Assembly (NCBI GenBank): GCA_963693315.1
Contig: OY856186.1
Span: 72,685,909 to 72,749,908, forward strand
Reading direction: 5' to 3'
DNA: 64,000 nucleotides
From: Diogma glabrata
Taxonomy: Eukaryota; Arthropoda; Insecta; Diptera; Cylindrotomidae
Under the pieces are notes generated by a model that made no database searches, was not told where the DNA came from, and saw only the letters and a list, made by a program, of their open reading frames with translations. Shown in pieces: positions 32,967 to 47,958 of the stretch. How positions within the stretch are numbered: position 1 is the stretch's first letter; each line of letters begins with the position of its first letter. Both the position numbers and the translations under genes were made by a program.

Positions 32967-34937
32967 TATTCATTTAATTAATTTGTTGTTGTGTTTTGTT
33001 GTGATTTGATTTTTCTGGAAGTGACTGTAATCATCTGGATTTTTCTGTAATCGTAACAATATGTTTCATTTGTCGCTTGAGAAATACAGATCGTGTCTTT
33101 ATAAGATACTAAATTAAACAATTAAATATATCATTTTTCTAATTTATTTCAATAGTAGTGCTATCTTTTTGTGTTTTGGATTGGAATCTTTATAATGCTG
33201 AAATATTAATGATTTATTAGTTACCTACGTTAATAATTATTGCATAATATTTTTATTTTCTTAGTTTCAATTATTTTTACTGTTCTTTTTCTTTATATTA
33301 ATTGTAAATTAAAATTGCTAAAATCAAAATGTATAAATATAATCTAAGCTATATTGTGGAACACGTTATTGGACTTTTTCTGTGTGTTCTCTTGAATGGA
33401 ATTAAATAAATAAATAAATTATAACTTTTTCACTTTCCAAGATGAAAATGTAGAACATTTGTATATTTTGCTTTTCCTGATCCAGATGTCTGGCATTTCA
33501 TGGAGACTGCGTCTTTATAGTACCACGAAATTTATATATATAATAACATCTGCTTAAGCCTAAAACCATCACGAAAGTTCGCCCATTTCTTTTTATTAAT
33601 AAAATGAAAGTGATTGACTTTTCATTTTCGTATATTAAATTTTTTTAACTTCTTTATTGAAGATAGGAATACAACAAATACTTTTGAATAAAATAATGAT
33701 ATTATTATGTTTAAGATTTCCATTTCCATTCACATTCACGTTCACTTTTGTTTATGTTGTCGAGACATAATTTGGCTTATAATATTTATAACCGATGTTG
33801 ATAATTAAAAAAGTTTAAACCCACCAAATTCCTTATTGTGATTTCTGTATATAAAATTTAAATCTAACAAAAGTAACAGAAATAAATTATAACTACAAAG
33901 CATGAATATTATAATTTAATGGATTAATTATTCCATTATTTATATTAATCTCGTGATGTGTGAAACTAGTTTAAATAAAAATGTAAAAGAATTTCACGAT
34001 CATTGAGTTTATGATTACAAGAAGTTCGTGACTATTTTTGTCATTATTTGAATTGTTAAATAAATGTGACCGAAGTGCGGTTGAGTTTATTTGAATTATG
34101 AAATGCGCTAGTATCGACGCGTTTAGCTGCTTTGATTTATTTGAATAGTGGTTTGGCACCATACCAAGGAGGTTTTTGTGACCTTGAGTCTTTTAACACG
34201 CATCTTATGCATAAAATCATTAGATCTTGTAATATTTAGTGCACACAAGAAGCAATAAACTTTTGATAAAATTCGTGTTCTGTGTACAACTGAGCCATTA
34301 TTGATTGACAATTTGATCCGGACCATTTTTGACTGACTTTATACTTAGCACACAAGCAATATAGATATAGAAGTATGGTTTACGCCATTATCAAGAGCAA
34401 TACAAAAAAGTTATTATAAGAAAACAATTTGATTTGATACGAAAATAAAATTAAAAATGCATAACTATATAGATTAAATAACTTATGTATATAAAGAAAT
34501 AGCTGAAACACCTAATTAAAACATAGGTAATTTTGCTTATTAAACTGGTTGATAATAATGACGGAAAAATAGATCCGGATTTGTCAAACGAGAATAAAAA
34601 ATCATTGGTTTAAGAACTTAGTAAAATATTGTTAAAATACATGGCCTAACGGATTTGGAAAGATTCCAGCAAAAACAGTTTAAAATTTTTCGTTTCATAT
34701 TGTAAAATTTTGAGATTGTTGTTATTAATAAAATTACTAGTGTGGTTTTCCGAAATTAGGTTAATAGAAAAACTGTAAGTGGTTTGTCCTAATATTAAAC
34801 AACAAAATTGTTCAGCACATTGAACTGTCTGTCCCACACAAATTGCATCACAGTCAAATTGATAAACTTCAAATTATGAAAATTAATTTTGTTTTTTGAC
34901 AAACAAAACCCGTTTTAGTATTCCCTAACAAAAAAAA

Positions 34938-37475
34938 TGTCACGTATTTCTGTCTTCCTGCGAATTGGTCTTACCCTTAATTCGAAAACCGTCATTCCCA
35001 AACATCTTCCTGGATTCGATCACTGATTAGTAACAACAGGTTTTATTAAGTATTAAACACACCTGTGGTTCCACAAACCACAACAACAGGAAAACAAACA
35101 AGCAAACAATATTCCTATCTAGAATATTCTAACAATAGCTTAAGAAACTCAAACGATTGATTGTAGATTCAATTCCATGTGATCACATCCCACTTAAATT
35201 AATAACACTATCGCAGCCTCATTTAAAAATAATTTCTTCTCCAAAATGAAATTCGTTATATATAATTCTGCATAATTTCTCATTTATTCTAGGAAAATCT
35301 ATTCTTAAAAAAAAAAGCTCCAGAAATCTATGTTGTTATTTTCGGTTTATGTTATTTCATGTTTTGACACTTGTTCTAAGAAACGAACGTCACGTTGATT
35401 TAATTTTTGAAATATTGTATATCGAAAATTGTGGTTGAATGCAATTGTTTTGTATTTCATTGCGTTTATGTAGAATCGTTACATTACCCTCAACCTAAGC
35501 CTGTCTGGCCCAAACAGGTTCTAAATCTCTCATCCAGTAGTTGAATCTAAATTTATTTTTTATTTTTCCTATTTCTAATGCTGTTTAGAATTACTTTCTG
35601 TCCCTTTCTTAGTTGTTTGACAACACTCTTCGTTCGTGACAACGTTCTTCCGTTGAAAAGAAGACGAAGATCTATCACGCTTCCTGTTCTAGCAGTTCTG
35701 TGAGATATGATACGATTTCATACATATCCAACACAGAAGTTTCCTCCTGCTGTTCCGAAATCCTACGTGCTCCTTTTCTTCGGCTCTCCTATTCTTCACG
35801 GAAGAATATACAGAAGAATCTCTCTGCTTCTTTATTTTTCCTGCACTCCCGTGCCGTGTGACTCTCTTCATCACATACCCAGCATCTGATGTCACTAACA
35901 CCTTTTCTACCAATACTTCTACTCTGATATTCCTCTCTACATTCCTTTTTCTGCATTCAAAAGATGGCATACAGATCCTCTGTACCATTTCACATAGAAT
36001 TGGGTATGAGAATGTTTCGTGCAAAGTCACCTTAGGTGTAACCATTACTGTTAATTTGGTTTCTGGATCTAGACTACCGTCTATGAAGGCCTTCATCTTC
36101 ATCTTCTCCATTAAATGCGATGAAGCATTTGAGTTCACCAAATGAACAAGTCTCTCCATTGCCGTGGAATAGTCCTGAAGATTTTCTCCATTCCGCTGCA
36201 AGCGGTCCTTTAGCTCGATTATATATAACTCTCCGGTCGTTACCATATATCTGTTCCAACACATTCATCACCTCTGCATAATTTTTGCGGTCATTTGTCG
36301 GGTTTGTTCAATGCATTTATTTGCTGGTTGATTTCATCAAACTATTTACAGTTAGTGTTGCAGTAATTTGTTCTTTATTAACAGCCATGTTATTGTTGAC
36401 TGTTTCCAGCTGTCAATTGATGGTGACAGTGATTTGTTCCTTACTTGCAGCCATCTGTTTATTGATGTTAAAACTAATCTCTTTCGTAGTAACAGCCAAG
36501 CTTTGATTCATATTGGCATTTACGAAATCAAATTACTGATTCATTTCTTGTTTATTGGCAACCATATCAGCATTAATTTGTTTGATAGCTGCCATCAACT
36601 GACTGAAACCGAAGCTTGCAGGTGGTAATTGAGTTGTCGTTTTCACAACAGAACTTTTCTCTTCTGCAGCTCCAATTAAATCACTGTTTGTTGCGATTCT
36701 TCTGAACTGGTAACTCTCTATTTCTACTCTATTGGCTTCTATGGTTTCTCAAAGCCGTAGCATTAATTCTCTTTTGTTTCCTTTTTTGCTTGTTGACAAT
36801 CCTTGTTGTTCTTTCTTTAATTCACGAGCCTTTTACTCATATAAGAAAACCATAATTCACTGATTACTAATCCGTCAATATCACCAATGTCACGTTTTTG
36901 TTGATAAACGTAATTCCCAAATCTCTTCCTCGATTCGATCACTGATTAGTAAGCAAAAACACCCGGTTTTTATCAACACAGCTATGGTTCCACAACAGCA
37001 GGAAAACAATGCAGCCAACAATATTTTTAACTACAATATTCTTCCAATAGGTTCAGAAACTCCAACGGTTGATTGTAGAAATTCCGAGTCCACTGCGTCC
37101 AAAATAATAATCAAAATTTCTCTTAAATAACACATAAAACTTTGTTCAAAATTAAATTAAACTCCATATGATCACATTCCACTTAAGTTTTTAACACTAT
37201 CGCAGTCTAACTTAGTTTAACTTTACATCTTCGCACGCTGATTTCTTCTTCAAAAGGGAATTCCTTATATATAATTCTGCATAATTTCTAATATATCCTA
37301 GGAAAAGTCATTCTTTACAAAGAAACTCCAGAAATCTATGTTATTATTTTCGATACATTTTATTTCATGTTTTTGACCCTTGTTCTAAGAAACGAATGCG
37401 AAATTGATTTTCTTTTTGAAATGACGTTGAATACAATTGTTTTGTATTTCATTGCGGTTCTGTAGAATCGTAACA
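34938..37475 (-). mobile_element. Gag-only LTR retrotransposon (copy B)
   Basis: Same as 17,253-19,789. LTRs at 34,938-35,483 and 36,888-37,475. One extra A at 37,424 in the 5' LTR. Confidence 0.82.
35689..36264 (-). pseudogene. Gag-like polyprotein (copy B)
   Basis: Protein identical to 18,004-18,579, with the CCHC knuckle at its end and the second knuckle in a shifted frame. Confidence 0.75.
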
Positions 37476-38109
37476 ATATGCCAGGTCTGGATTTTCCCAT
37501 TTTTTAATATAATAATTTAAACTTTAGTTGTTCACTTACATTTTACGAGTTCACAATAGTAGTGCTCTTAGTTTAAATTAAATGATCCTGATGTAGTGCG
37601 AAAACCACATATATGTATTAACAATTTTATAAATTTAGAGTTTCCCTTAAAAATTGCTTAAAATATTTATTACTTTTTTTAATTTATAATGTATAATAAT
37701 TGATCAAATTTGAACATTTTATTGTAATTTAAAAGGTAATTCACCATATGTATGTCAAATATCAAGAAAATCTGCAACTGTCAACAAAACAAAACGATTG
37801 TCTTTAATTTAAGTATGTTTTGGGTAAAAGCCTAAATCTTTAGAAAACCAAAAATAGAAAAAAAGGTACTTTTGAATTTCGCCATCATTGAAAATTTAAT
37901 TTTTGAAAAGTTGAAACTGAAAAATTTCATGTAAAATAAGCTTTGAAAAAGGTGGTTTCAGTAAATGGCACAAAGTACAAAAAAAATTAATATACTTTTT
38001 TTTTTTATTGGAAGTTAGGCATGTTTAGTGTTAATATAATTAATTATACATTAACGTCTATGAATATCCGAAGATACCATGCCAACTAGGGATTATAATC
38101 AATTGAGAA

Positions 38110-38961
38110 TTAAGTTTCTTTTAGAAATTTATGAACGTTGACTTTGAACTTTTGAGGGTTAAAGTTATCAGGGAAAACCCACGAAGGTAATAAATTCCAG
38201 AGATGAGAGACTCTGTTGAAAAAGTCGCGCTGGAAGGCTACAGTTCTACATCTAATTATTTGAACCGCTACCGATGCTCTGGTATGACGCGATAGTTTTG
38301 CAGGCTTAGGTAAAATCGATTTGATCGCTTCAGAAACCCGTTCATCCATGATATATTTGCAGAAAATCGTCAAATCAGCAACATTTCTTCTATGCTGCAA
38401 GAAATCAAGGTCATTAGTAAGATTTGAATTACCAATCAATTTAACTGCTCTCCGCTGTACAGAATCAAGACACTTCAAACTACATAAGTATGCTCCACCC
38501 CATATGTGAGAACAATATTCCATGCAGGGACGTATACAAGATTTGTATATTAAAAGAAGTTGTTCGCTACTGAAAAACTTACGACATCGTCCTAAAAACC
38601 CCGATTTTTGAACAGCGCTTTTTGCTAGGGTAAAAATATGAGAATTCCATTTCATATTATTTTCAACCTCAACTCCTAGACGTTTCACGGACTCTTTCTC
38701 TATCAAAACGTTGGAATCAAACTTCAAAGGGTTAGGTGTTGATAATCTTGAAAAATGGCAAACTTGTGTTTTGGACGTATTGAATTCAACACTGTTGGTA
38801 ACACCCCAATCAAAGATAGTTTTAAGATCAACGTTTAATGAATCTATCAAATTTGATCTACAGTTATTAAGCGCTAAAGGTGAATACGATCTAGGTGCAA
38901 CATGAGATATGTTTAAATATATAACTAAGTATATATTTAAACGGGCTTTTCTCGGCAACAA
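38110..38961 (-). pseudogene. Non-LTR RT, C-terminal part (copy B)
   Basis: Identical to 20,424-21,275. Confidence 0.85.
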
Positions 38962-40788
38962 GAAATAACGGTTGTTGCTTGTAAATTATGTTTTGAGTAA
39001 ATAATAAATCTTTGAAGTATAAAAAAATGAAAAGAGTTACTTTTTGAAATCGCAATGCTTGAAAAATTAAAATTAAAAAAAAAATCACCTAAAACTATAA
39101 ATATTTTTTGTCAGTGTAATAATTTTTATAAAACCTTAGCCTTTGAAAGGTACTTTTCAAACAAACAAAAATTATTAAAATAGGTTACACCGTTCGAGCA
39201 CAATTTAACTCTAATCTTTGCTCGTCATTAAATTTCTTAACGAATTGCGAGCCACCCTGTGTCAAAACAAAAATAGCGAGAAAAAAACACACATTCATTT
39301 TTATATTATACTAACGATTACCAAAGATTCAAGAAAATGATCGGTTCTAATTTCTTATTTTCGATTTCCTGAAACAACTGCATAATCTGAAAAATTATTA
39401 TTGTTTTTATTCAGTTAATTCAGTCAAATCGAGCGCACTAATTATCGGCGTCTTGATAGCGAAATTTAAACACAAAATAAATAAATAAAAATGTTCAATG
39501 GAAAATATGTAAAACATAAAACAACATGTTGTTGTGATGCATAAATCCAAATAAATTTTATGCAAGCCCGAAGATTTTATTAAATTTAAATAAATTCGAT
39601 AAACAATTTCAAAGTAATGATATAAATTATGAAAGGCTTAAAACGTCCAACTTTGAGATGTCAAAACGTTGGTCTCTGGGAGAGGCTTTGTATAGTGTTT
39701 GAACAAAACTGAAATAGTTAATTTGTTTTTAGTTTTCAGTTTTCACTTAAAAATTTTAATAAAACGACCGTCAGACAGACTGACATTTTTGTTGGCTTAT
39801 TTATGACCCAAGACGTCAAAATATGCTTAAATATTTGTCGGTATACTTGTCTTAAAAAAGTTGTACACATTAAAGTAATGACAATCTCATATCGAAGTTA
39901 ACAGTTTATTATCGAAGCAAAGAAAAAATACTGCCAAACAAATTCACGGTGATTGAGACAACTACAGGTAAACGTTTTCCTGAAAATGTAATGAGGTTTA
40001 TTTTATTTAAAATTTAAAGTGTTAAATGCAATATAACAGTAGTCGAATAAAGTTAATAACTATTTCCATGAATAAAATTTGCTCATCTTATATCATAAAT
40101 TTTTCATTTTAAGTTAGAAGTATTTGAAAATAATTGAACTATATTTTATTTTCACATAAATATTACGTGCGGTTGCCTCAACTACGCCGTTCTGTTACTA
40201 TACAGCTGCAAAATTAATTTTGGTGTTCGATTTGCCATATCTACCTTTGCTGTGAGGTCGGGACAACTATATTTCGATTGAAAATAGGACATGTCTTTTT
40301 CAGTGTAGGTAGGGCTCGTATACTCGGGTATCGCATAACCGGGACCCGGGTATTTTACCAAAAAATTTACTACTCGAATATCCGGGTAATAGCTTCGAGT
40401 ACCCGGGTATTACAAAAACAAAATTCTTATGAAGCTCACTGTCACTTTTGCTGATTTGTTCAAAAAATAATTTTAGAAAATATATGTTGCACTGTTGTAT
40501 TTTAGATAAGTTCGTAAATCAGCTAAGGCCGTCAAATAGTTACGAAGCTTGTAAGTCACAAAGCATGGAGCGTTTTACCAAAGAAGATTTATAAAATGAA
40601 TGAACCTAAATTTTTTAGAAATACTTCTATCACCTTAAAATGTAGATCCTTGAGAGATTCCTGAGTACTCCCACACAAACGACTACAGTTATTTTCCGAT
40701 TGTTTAGTTTCTTTTATTTTTATAATTAGAGCACGTAGAAGTTCAGGAAGGCTAAAAGTTGAAACTAATTTTAGATTGTAAAAAACGG

Positions 40789-41876
40789 TGGAACATACTC
40801 ATTGCAGCAATAAATCGATTTCTTAAATTAAAAAATTGCATTAATACTGCACTCGATGAGCTAGAGGCGCTGACAAAATGAACGAATGCGATTTAGAAAT
40901 ATTAAAAGAAATCTCATTTATTCTCGAACCACTTATGCTAGCAGTACAAGAACTGAGTACAAAAAACGCCACGCTAATAACAGCTGAAAGGTACTTTTTA
41001 CTACGTACTAAAAAAAATAAAAGACATTAGTTCACCTCTTTCTCGTGAACTATTTGAAAAACGAAGTTGATGGACGTCGACAAAAGGATATAATAACATT
41101 ATTGTTATTTTGGATTTTTTGAGATCAATTAAACTCAAGTAAGTAAAGAAGTAATTGGAATATTTTCAATTCAAAGGTATGGTTTGAAGTTTCTCAGAAA
41201 AAAACTACAATTCACATTTTACGTGTTTCGGGTCGGATTCGAACCTACCCTCGTCAGTGCCCGGCTCGAATCTTTGGGCAGACACGCTATCGATTACGCC
41301 GTTGAGGCGATGACAATTTCAAAGTTGAAACTTCTTCATCACTTATTTTATTTTACTTAAGTTGAATTTTTCCACTGTCATTAGACTCCGTATTATGGAA
41401 ATGCTTTAACATTATTGTTATATTTGCATCATTGTATTTTTTCAAAAAGCAATGAGTTTTTAAGCTACGCAACAAAAATTTCTACAAAGCAGCTTGCTCA
41501 TCAATTATTATTACGTCTAAGCTCGAATGAAAACAACATCAGAGTTGCAGATCAAAGCACAAGCTCTTCTGATTGAGAGCGGGAACCAACATCAGTATAT
41601 AATGAGCTACAGCATTGTCTTGCATCATATATAACTAAAATGAAAGAAAAAAGCGAAAAATTAAATGTTGAACAATCCCTTCCATTTATGAAAACAAATG
41701 GAGGTAAGCGAAACCAAATGTTAGATAATCTGTACGCTTCACAGCTTACTATAAATCCTACATCAACGGCATGCGAACGGGTGTTTTCAGTTAGCTCCTT
41801 CCACACTCAACGGCTTAATATTTTTAAAATACTATTTTATAAACAAAAAGTTATAGTAAATGTTATATTATTATAA
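40789..41876 (+). pseudogene. hAT transposase remnant (copy B)
   Basis: Same broken coding sequence as 23,103-24,190, ending with the hATC block at 41,640-41,876. Confidence 0.85.
41109..41406 (-). mobile_element. SINE-like insertion (copy B)
   Basis: Same as 23,423-23,720, with 15-bp direct repeats at 41,094-41,108 and 41,407-41,421. Confidence 0.65.
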
Positions 41877-43630
41877 AATTTGATTTCATTTAACGTTTAA
41901 CATATTTTTAAGAACTAAATTAATTGAATTAAATAAATATAAATATTAATTAAATTAAATATGTACAAATGAACTATTGAAAATTTGTTTTGTTTTAATT
42001 ATCCAAATACCCGGGTTACCCGGGTAACCCGGGTATTTGAGTAAAATAACTACTCGATACCCGGGTACTTAATGTTCGAGTATTTTACGAGCCCTAAGTG
42101 TAGGTAAAATTTTTTTCTAAAATGGATATTAATCTACTGCATTTTGACCAAATGAAATTCTGTTGTGTCTATTTTATGAAATAGGTCGTAGATCAGGCTG
42201 ACCTAATTAATAATTAAGGAATAATTCTGACCCTTGTAAGGTATTTCATATCAGACTCTGATTAGATTGCTTAACTAGGCGTCGAATATGAAAAACCAAA
42301 TCAGGACCAGATCGCGACAAATATTCTGTGCATTGTGCAGAAATCTATGCACATTTTGTGCCCTTTTTTATTTTAGTATTAGTTGATATTAAATTTAGTT
42401 GATGTTTAAAAGTATTTGAGTCATACAAATTTGTTTTAATTTAACATTTTTAAATCATTTAAACATTACATTTTTAAACATTTGTATACATTACAAAATG
42501 TGCATAGAACTTTCAGGCATAAATACAAAAATATTTTATGCATGACTTTTATGACTAGGATTTTCTAATACGTTATGAATTTTTCCTAGACTAATATTTT
42601 TGATAACGTCATTACGACAAATGAAGATTACGGTCGTAGTCTTAATTTCTATTATGAAATGTGTGTGATTTTTTGTAAATGAGGCGTTATTTTTTCGCCA
42701 TTTTTTAACGATACAATTTAAATGAAATAAAATCAAAATTCAAGATATTGAAATATTTGGCAAACATACAAAAAATAATATTAATTTTCCAGAATTTTCT
42801 TAATGTTATAAAAACAAATTTAAATATCCGGTTTTACTAAACCGTCATGAAAAATGACAATCAAAAATCTTAAATAAATATAATAATTTTTTTGAATCAC
42901 TAAAATTAATTATTCGAAGTGCCCGTTTGTTTTTGTAAATGTTTTTATTAAACGTCACCAAAAAATTTCTTTCGCACTTAGTTTTAGATGAAAATAGATA
43001 AAATTGATCAAGTTATTGTTACTATTATTTTTTGTTATTATTTGTTTATCATTCTTATCATTTAAGAAATTTGTGCGCACGGTATGGTGCACATCATGTG
43101 CATGACATGTACTATGCACGATTTTGTGCACGGGGATTTTTTAACATGCACAATTAATGCACGCACTCACTTTTTTCAAATAGTATTACGGGAGATATAT
43201 TCAAAAAAGGTAAACCATAAAAGAGTATTATAAAACAGGCACGGAACGGGCCCACTTAAGATTGCCCAATAGTGCTTGGCCTTGCTTAACTGATCGAGCA
43301 CTGATCACGTCTGACTGTATTCAGGTTATCCCTAACTAATGTCTGCTCGAGTGGTTGTTTATGTCGCTAAATAGTAATCATAGTTATTTATTTAATTTTA
43401 ACTTCGCTCAATGTATTTGAAACGATAATAAAATTCAAAATAATTAACCAGATGCCCCATTTCTTCAGTTCTAGATAAGTTGTCGATAACTTTATCTAGA
43501 AGATATCTAACAGAATCGGGTTTCTTCACCTTCGGAGAGGGTTTATCTACGAGATAAAGCTATTCGTTACTTGAGGTACCAGATATCTAGCAGATAAGAA
43601 TGAAAGTTTGACATAATTGTTAAATATACA

Positions 43631-43910
43631 GAAATATACAGGTTTTGCAGTCCAAATTCAACATTTTGCAAATCAAATTCAACTTTTGCAAATCAAATTC
43701 AACTTTTTTCAAATCAAATTCAACTTTTTGCAAATCAAATTCAATATTTTGCAACTCAAATTCAACTTTTTGCAAATCAAATTCAATTTTTTGACATTCA
43801 ATTTGATTTGCAAAAAATTGAATTTGATTTGCAAAAAGTTGAATTTGATTTGCAAAATATTGAATTTGATTTGCAAAATGTTGAATTTGAACTGCAAAAC
43901 CTGTATATTT
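43631..43910. repeat. Foldback element of ~21-bp repeats (copy B)
   Basis: Same as 25,945-26,224. No repeat-number change between copies A and B was seen, although such arrays usually vary quickly. Confidence 0.9.
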
Positions 43911-44642
43911 AAATTTTTTTATATTTATATTTATAAAGCTAACTAAGTATGGTGGATAAAAACAAAATTGCAAATTTGATAGAAGTTTCACGAAGATATA
44001 TCCATACATCAAATTTTTATCTGACTTGTTCCTTTTGAAATAAATTTCTCAGTTGTATTGTGGCTTTAGTATCGATTGTAAATATGTCGTATTTTCAGAA
44101 TTTGTAAAAAATTTTTTAGAAGCTTCTAAGGACTTCTTGGCCCTTTAAAAATAATCGTATTCTACCCTAGAGAACTTACGTAGTCTTAAAAATATTAAAA
44201 TGGCCCTTTTCTGAGTTTTCTAAATTCTGAGTTTTCTAAAAAATACTACGGGTCAAAATCTTGGCAGAGATGGTCAAGCAAACAGTGTTCCTGAATTAGA
44301 TTCAAAGACAGACGAGTAGCACTAATAGTCGACGCTTAACATCAACAACAAAGAAAATATTAAGCTCTTATACTTGAGCTCCTAAGCTCCTATAGACTGG
44401 ATTTTGAGTATTTCAGTTAATGTTTTCGAAATGATTTAGTTTATAATACTTTAAATGTTATTTTATGTTTGTTTTTATTTTACTGATTCCTTTATTATTA
44501 GTTTTAAAATTCTCACATTTGACAAGTATTGAAAATAGTTCACATTTGACAAGCATTTATTGAAAATAAACTTACTTCACACCTTTATTTAGTGTCGATA
44601 ATATCGATAAGTACAACCCTATACAGAATAGTTATATGTTAG

Positions 44643-47128
44643 ATATGAGTCATTCCATATGAAATCATCGAAAATAAACAAAAAACGTTGCTGCACTATT
44701 TTAGATTTTGCTCAAACTTTGTGGAAATGTTTTTTAGGGTTCCAAAAACCAAAATCCATAGGGATTGAATTTTCGCACACGCCACTTCCGGTCCACACAA
44801 AATAAAGCAATGGAAAAATCTTATTTTGGTGTTTTGCGGTTTTAGCTGTAAAAACTTTTCTAATAAAGATATTTACTCGACCAAGGTGGCATTGAAAAGT
44901 GGAAATATGATTGTTTTTAAAACAAAAATAAAAATTTACATAATTCATATACTTGAAAAATAACAGGGTTTTGAAAATCCGTGTATTTTATTGATTTCTT
45001 GTGATTTTCAATTGACACCAGGATCTGCACTGTTGAATTTAAAAGTCTAATCGATCTCAAATATCAAAGTGCATATATTGTAAGATAATTAAAAATTAAA
45101 ATCGACTCGTTTGGTCAACTCTTAATGAGAAAATTCTTTGCTTGAAATTCTGAAATTTTAGCATATTTAGCATATTTGCATATTTCAGGCTACAATTTGG
45201 ACGTGTTTGATAAGAGACAAAAATTTGAAATTGGCAGGATACTTAGTTCTTATCTTTAACTTTAAAAAACTTCAAGGTAAGTTTTGTTTTTTCTTCTTAT
45301 CGCACATTTACAGGCGTTTAAAGAGAAGCAAACATCATAGCCATTTCTTTGTTTTTTAATTTTATTTTTTAGTATATTTTTATACTGACCTGAGTACTTA
45401 TCCACCGACAAATTTATTGTTTAAAAATAAGTATTAATAATGTAACCATGAAGATCTCTATAACTAAAAAATTAATTTTACTGCTATAATTAGTCTTCAC
45501 TAAAACTTTCAGGCTTTTGTTTTGTCCACAACACTACAGTTTTGAATAAAAATAAAGAAAAATGGTTTCAAATTTATATAGTTAAAATTTTTCTGGTCGA
45601 TAAAATTTTTTCATGTTGAGATAAGTGGATAAATAAATGAAATTAGGAACCATGGTATTAAGTGTTGTTTTATTTGTTAAATTTAACATTTGGTCTTACA
45701 ATATTCACAGTTTCAAAGTTATCAGAAGCTAAAAACTTTCGTAATCTTAATTGACTGCACGGGAAAGCGGAGCAAAACTGTGATAGGTCCTCGTATTTGT
45801 AATTGTGTTCCATATATCTCCTTGACAAAAATGTTTCGGTAGCATCAACATCAGAATTTGATATAAAAAAAAATTCTATACCAGGCATTTGATTAACACA
45901 AAAATCAAACATCGCTCTAGGTGTTAGTATATGCTGATCTTCATTTCGTTGCAGGCTAGCTTTCCTTACAGTCCGTTTAATTGTACCTCCTGCACCATCA
46001 CAAGCACTCTTTTCATGAGAAGTGGCAATCGCTTATTCAATAAAAATTTATCACTTTCACTTATTTTATCTTCACTGATTAATTTCGATGATCGTGAATA
46101 CGCCAGTTTATGACAATTTTCTCGTAACAATAAGCCAATCGAGCACTCCATTATTTTTTTCACTGAATATTTCTACAATATTCTCTAAAGACACCCACTT
46201 TATTTTTTTTTTAAATTCGAATTATATCACCATAAAATACTAACACTTCTCATAACAAAAATTTCTTGACTACACATAAACATCTATTATTGACTGACAT
46301 TGAATGACGCAACAGAGCAATTAACTAGAAGAACATGTTTAAATATTATTGACATACATAAATCTTTTATCGAATCGAAACAAATTAGCAAATTATTAGA
46401 GGATTTCTTTAAAATAATATGAATATTATAATTTTTAGAGTATAATGTTTGCTTCTCTTTAAACGCCTGTAAATGTGCGATAAGAAGAAAAAACAAAACA
46501 TACCTTGAAGTTTTTTAAAGTTAAAGGTAAGAACTAAGTATCTTGCCAATTTCAAATTTTTGTCTCTTATCAAACACGTCCAAATTGTAGCCTGAAATAT
46601 GCAAATATGCTAAATATGCTAAAATTTCAAAATTTCAAGCAAAGATTTTTCTCATTAAGAGTTGACCAAACGAGTCGATTTTAACTTTTAATTATCTTAC
46701 AATATATGCTCTTTGATATCTGAGAACGATTAGACTTTTAAATTCAACAGTGCAGATCCTGGTGTCAATTGAAAATCACAAGAAATCAATAAAATACACG
46801 TATTTTCAAAACCCTGTTATTTTTTAAGTATATGAGTTATGTAAATTTTTATTTTTGTTTTAAAAACAATCATCTTTTCACTTTCTATTTCCACCTTGGT
46901 TGAGTAAATATCTATATTAGAAAAGTTTTTACAGCTAAAACCGCAAAACACCAAAATAAGACTTTTCCATTGCTTTATTTTGTGTGGACAGGAAGTGGCG
47001 TGTGCGAAAATTCAATCCCTATTGATTTTGGTTTTTGGAACCCTAAAGAACATTTCCACAAAGTTTGAGCAAAATCTAAAATATGCTGGCTTTGCCAATT
47101 TGATGATTTCATATGGAAATGACTGATA
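44643..47128 (-). mobile_element. Long-TIR DNA transposon (copy B)
   Basis: Same as 26,957-29,442; arms 44,643-45,335 and 46,445-47,128. One substitution (46,685 C versus 28,999 T) lies in the right arm. Confidence 0.88.
45670..46032 (-). pseudogene. C-terminal ORF of the long-TIR element (copy B)
   Basis: Identical to 27,984-28,346. Confidence 0.65.
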
Positions 47129-47682
47129 TGTAACCAGAGGTTTTAGTGAAGAAAATCAATTTTTAATTATCTGATGGATATCTTTATCTGGAAGATAGTT
47201 ATTCGGAGGTATGAAGAATCCGGGCATAAATGATTTATAAAAACAAATAGCTAAAACCCTTAATTTTACTTAATAAATTGATTGATATTTGATAAAGGAA
47301 ATAATTTTAAAAATGATAACCGAAAATTAGATCCGAAATTGTCCAATGAGAATAAATAGCATCAGTTTGAAAATTTAGTAAATTAAATTGCTCAAATTAT
47401 TAAAATATATACATTGCATTACGAATTTTGAAAGATTCCAGCAAATTAAGTTTCATATTGTAAAATTTTCAATTTGTTGTTAATAATAAACTTACAAGTG
47501 TGATTTTCCAAAATTATGTGATCAGAAAACGTGAAAGTTGTTTCTTCTAATGTTTAACAATGCAAATGTTCAACACATCGAACATGAAATTGACTACCTG
47601 TCTGTCGCACATAAATTGCATTACAATCTAAACTCAAAACAAAACAACAACTGATAAACTTCCATGATTTTGAAAATTTATT

Positions 47683-47958
47683 TTATTTATTAATTACAAG
47701 AATATTTTTGAGGGTTGTGCATATATAAGTTAAAAATTGTAGTGCGCTGATATAAATTAAAAATACAGTCGGAGACGAAACTGAGGTTAAAGGTACACCA
47801 GCGTTAATTAATTTAGATTCAGAAGAAAAGCCATCTACGGATATCGAAATGTATTGATTGTTCAGAAAATTTTGAATTAATTTCACGATTGCGGTGTGAA
47901 AACCGTACGTAAGGAGTTTGTTGATTAAGTTAGGATGCCATAATGTGATAGCATACAT
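47683..47958 (-). pseudogene. LINE reverse transcriptase fragment (copy B)
   Basis: Identical to 29,997-30,272. Confidence 0.8.

Larger units (their letters stand above)
40310..42096 (+). mobile_element. hAT transposon (copy B)
   Basis: Same as 22,624-24,410, with the AGTGTAGG target duplication at 40,302-40,309 and 42,097-42,104. The shared target duplication shows the segment was duplicated as DNA after the hAT had inserted. Confidence 0.93.
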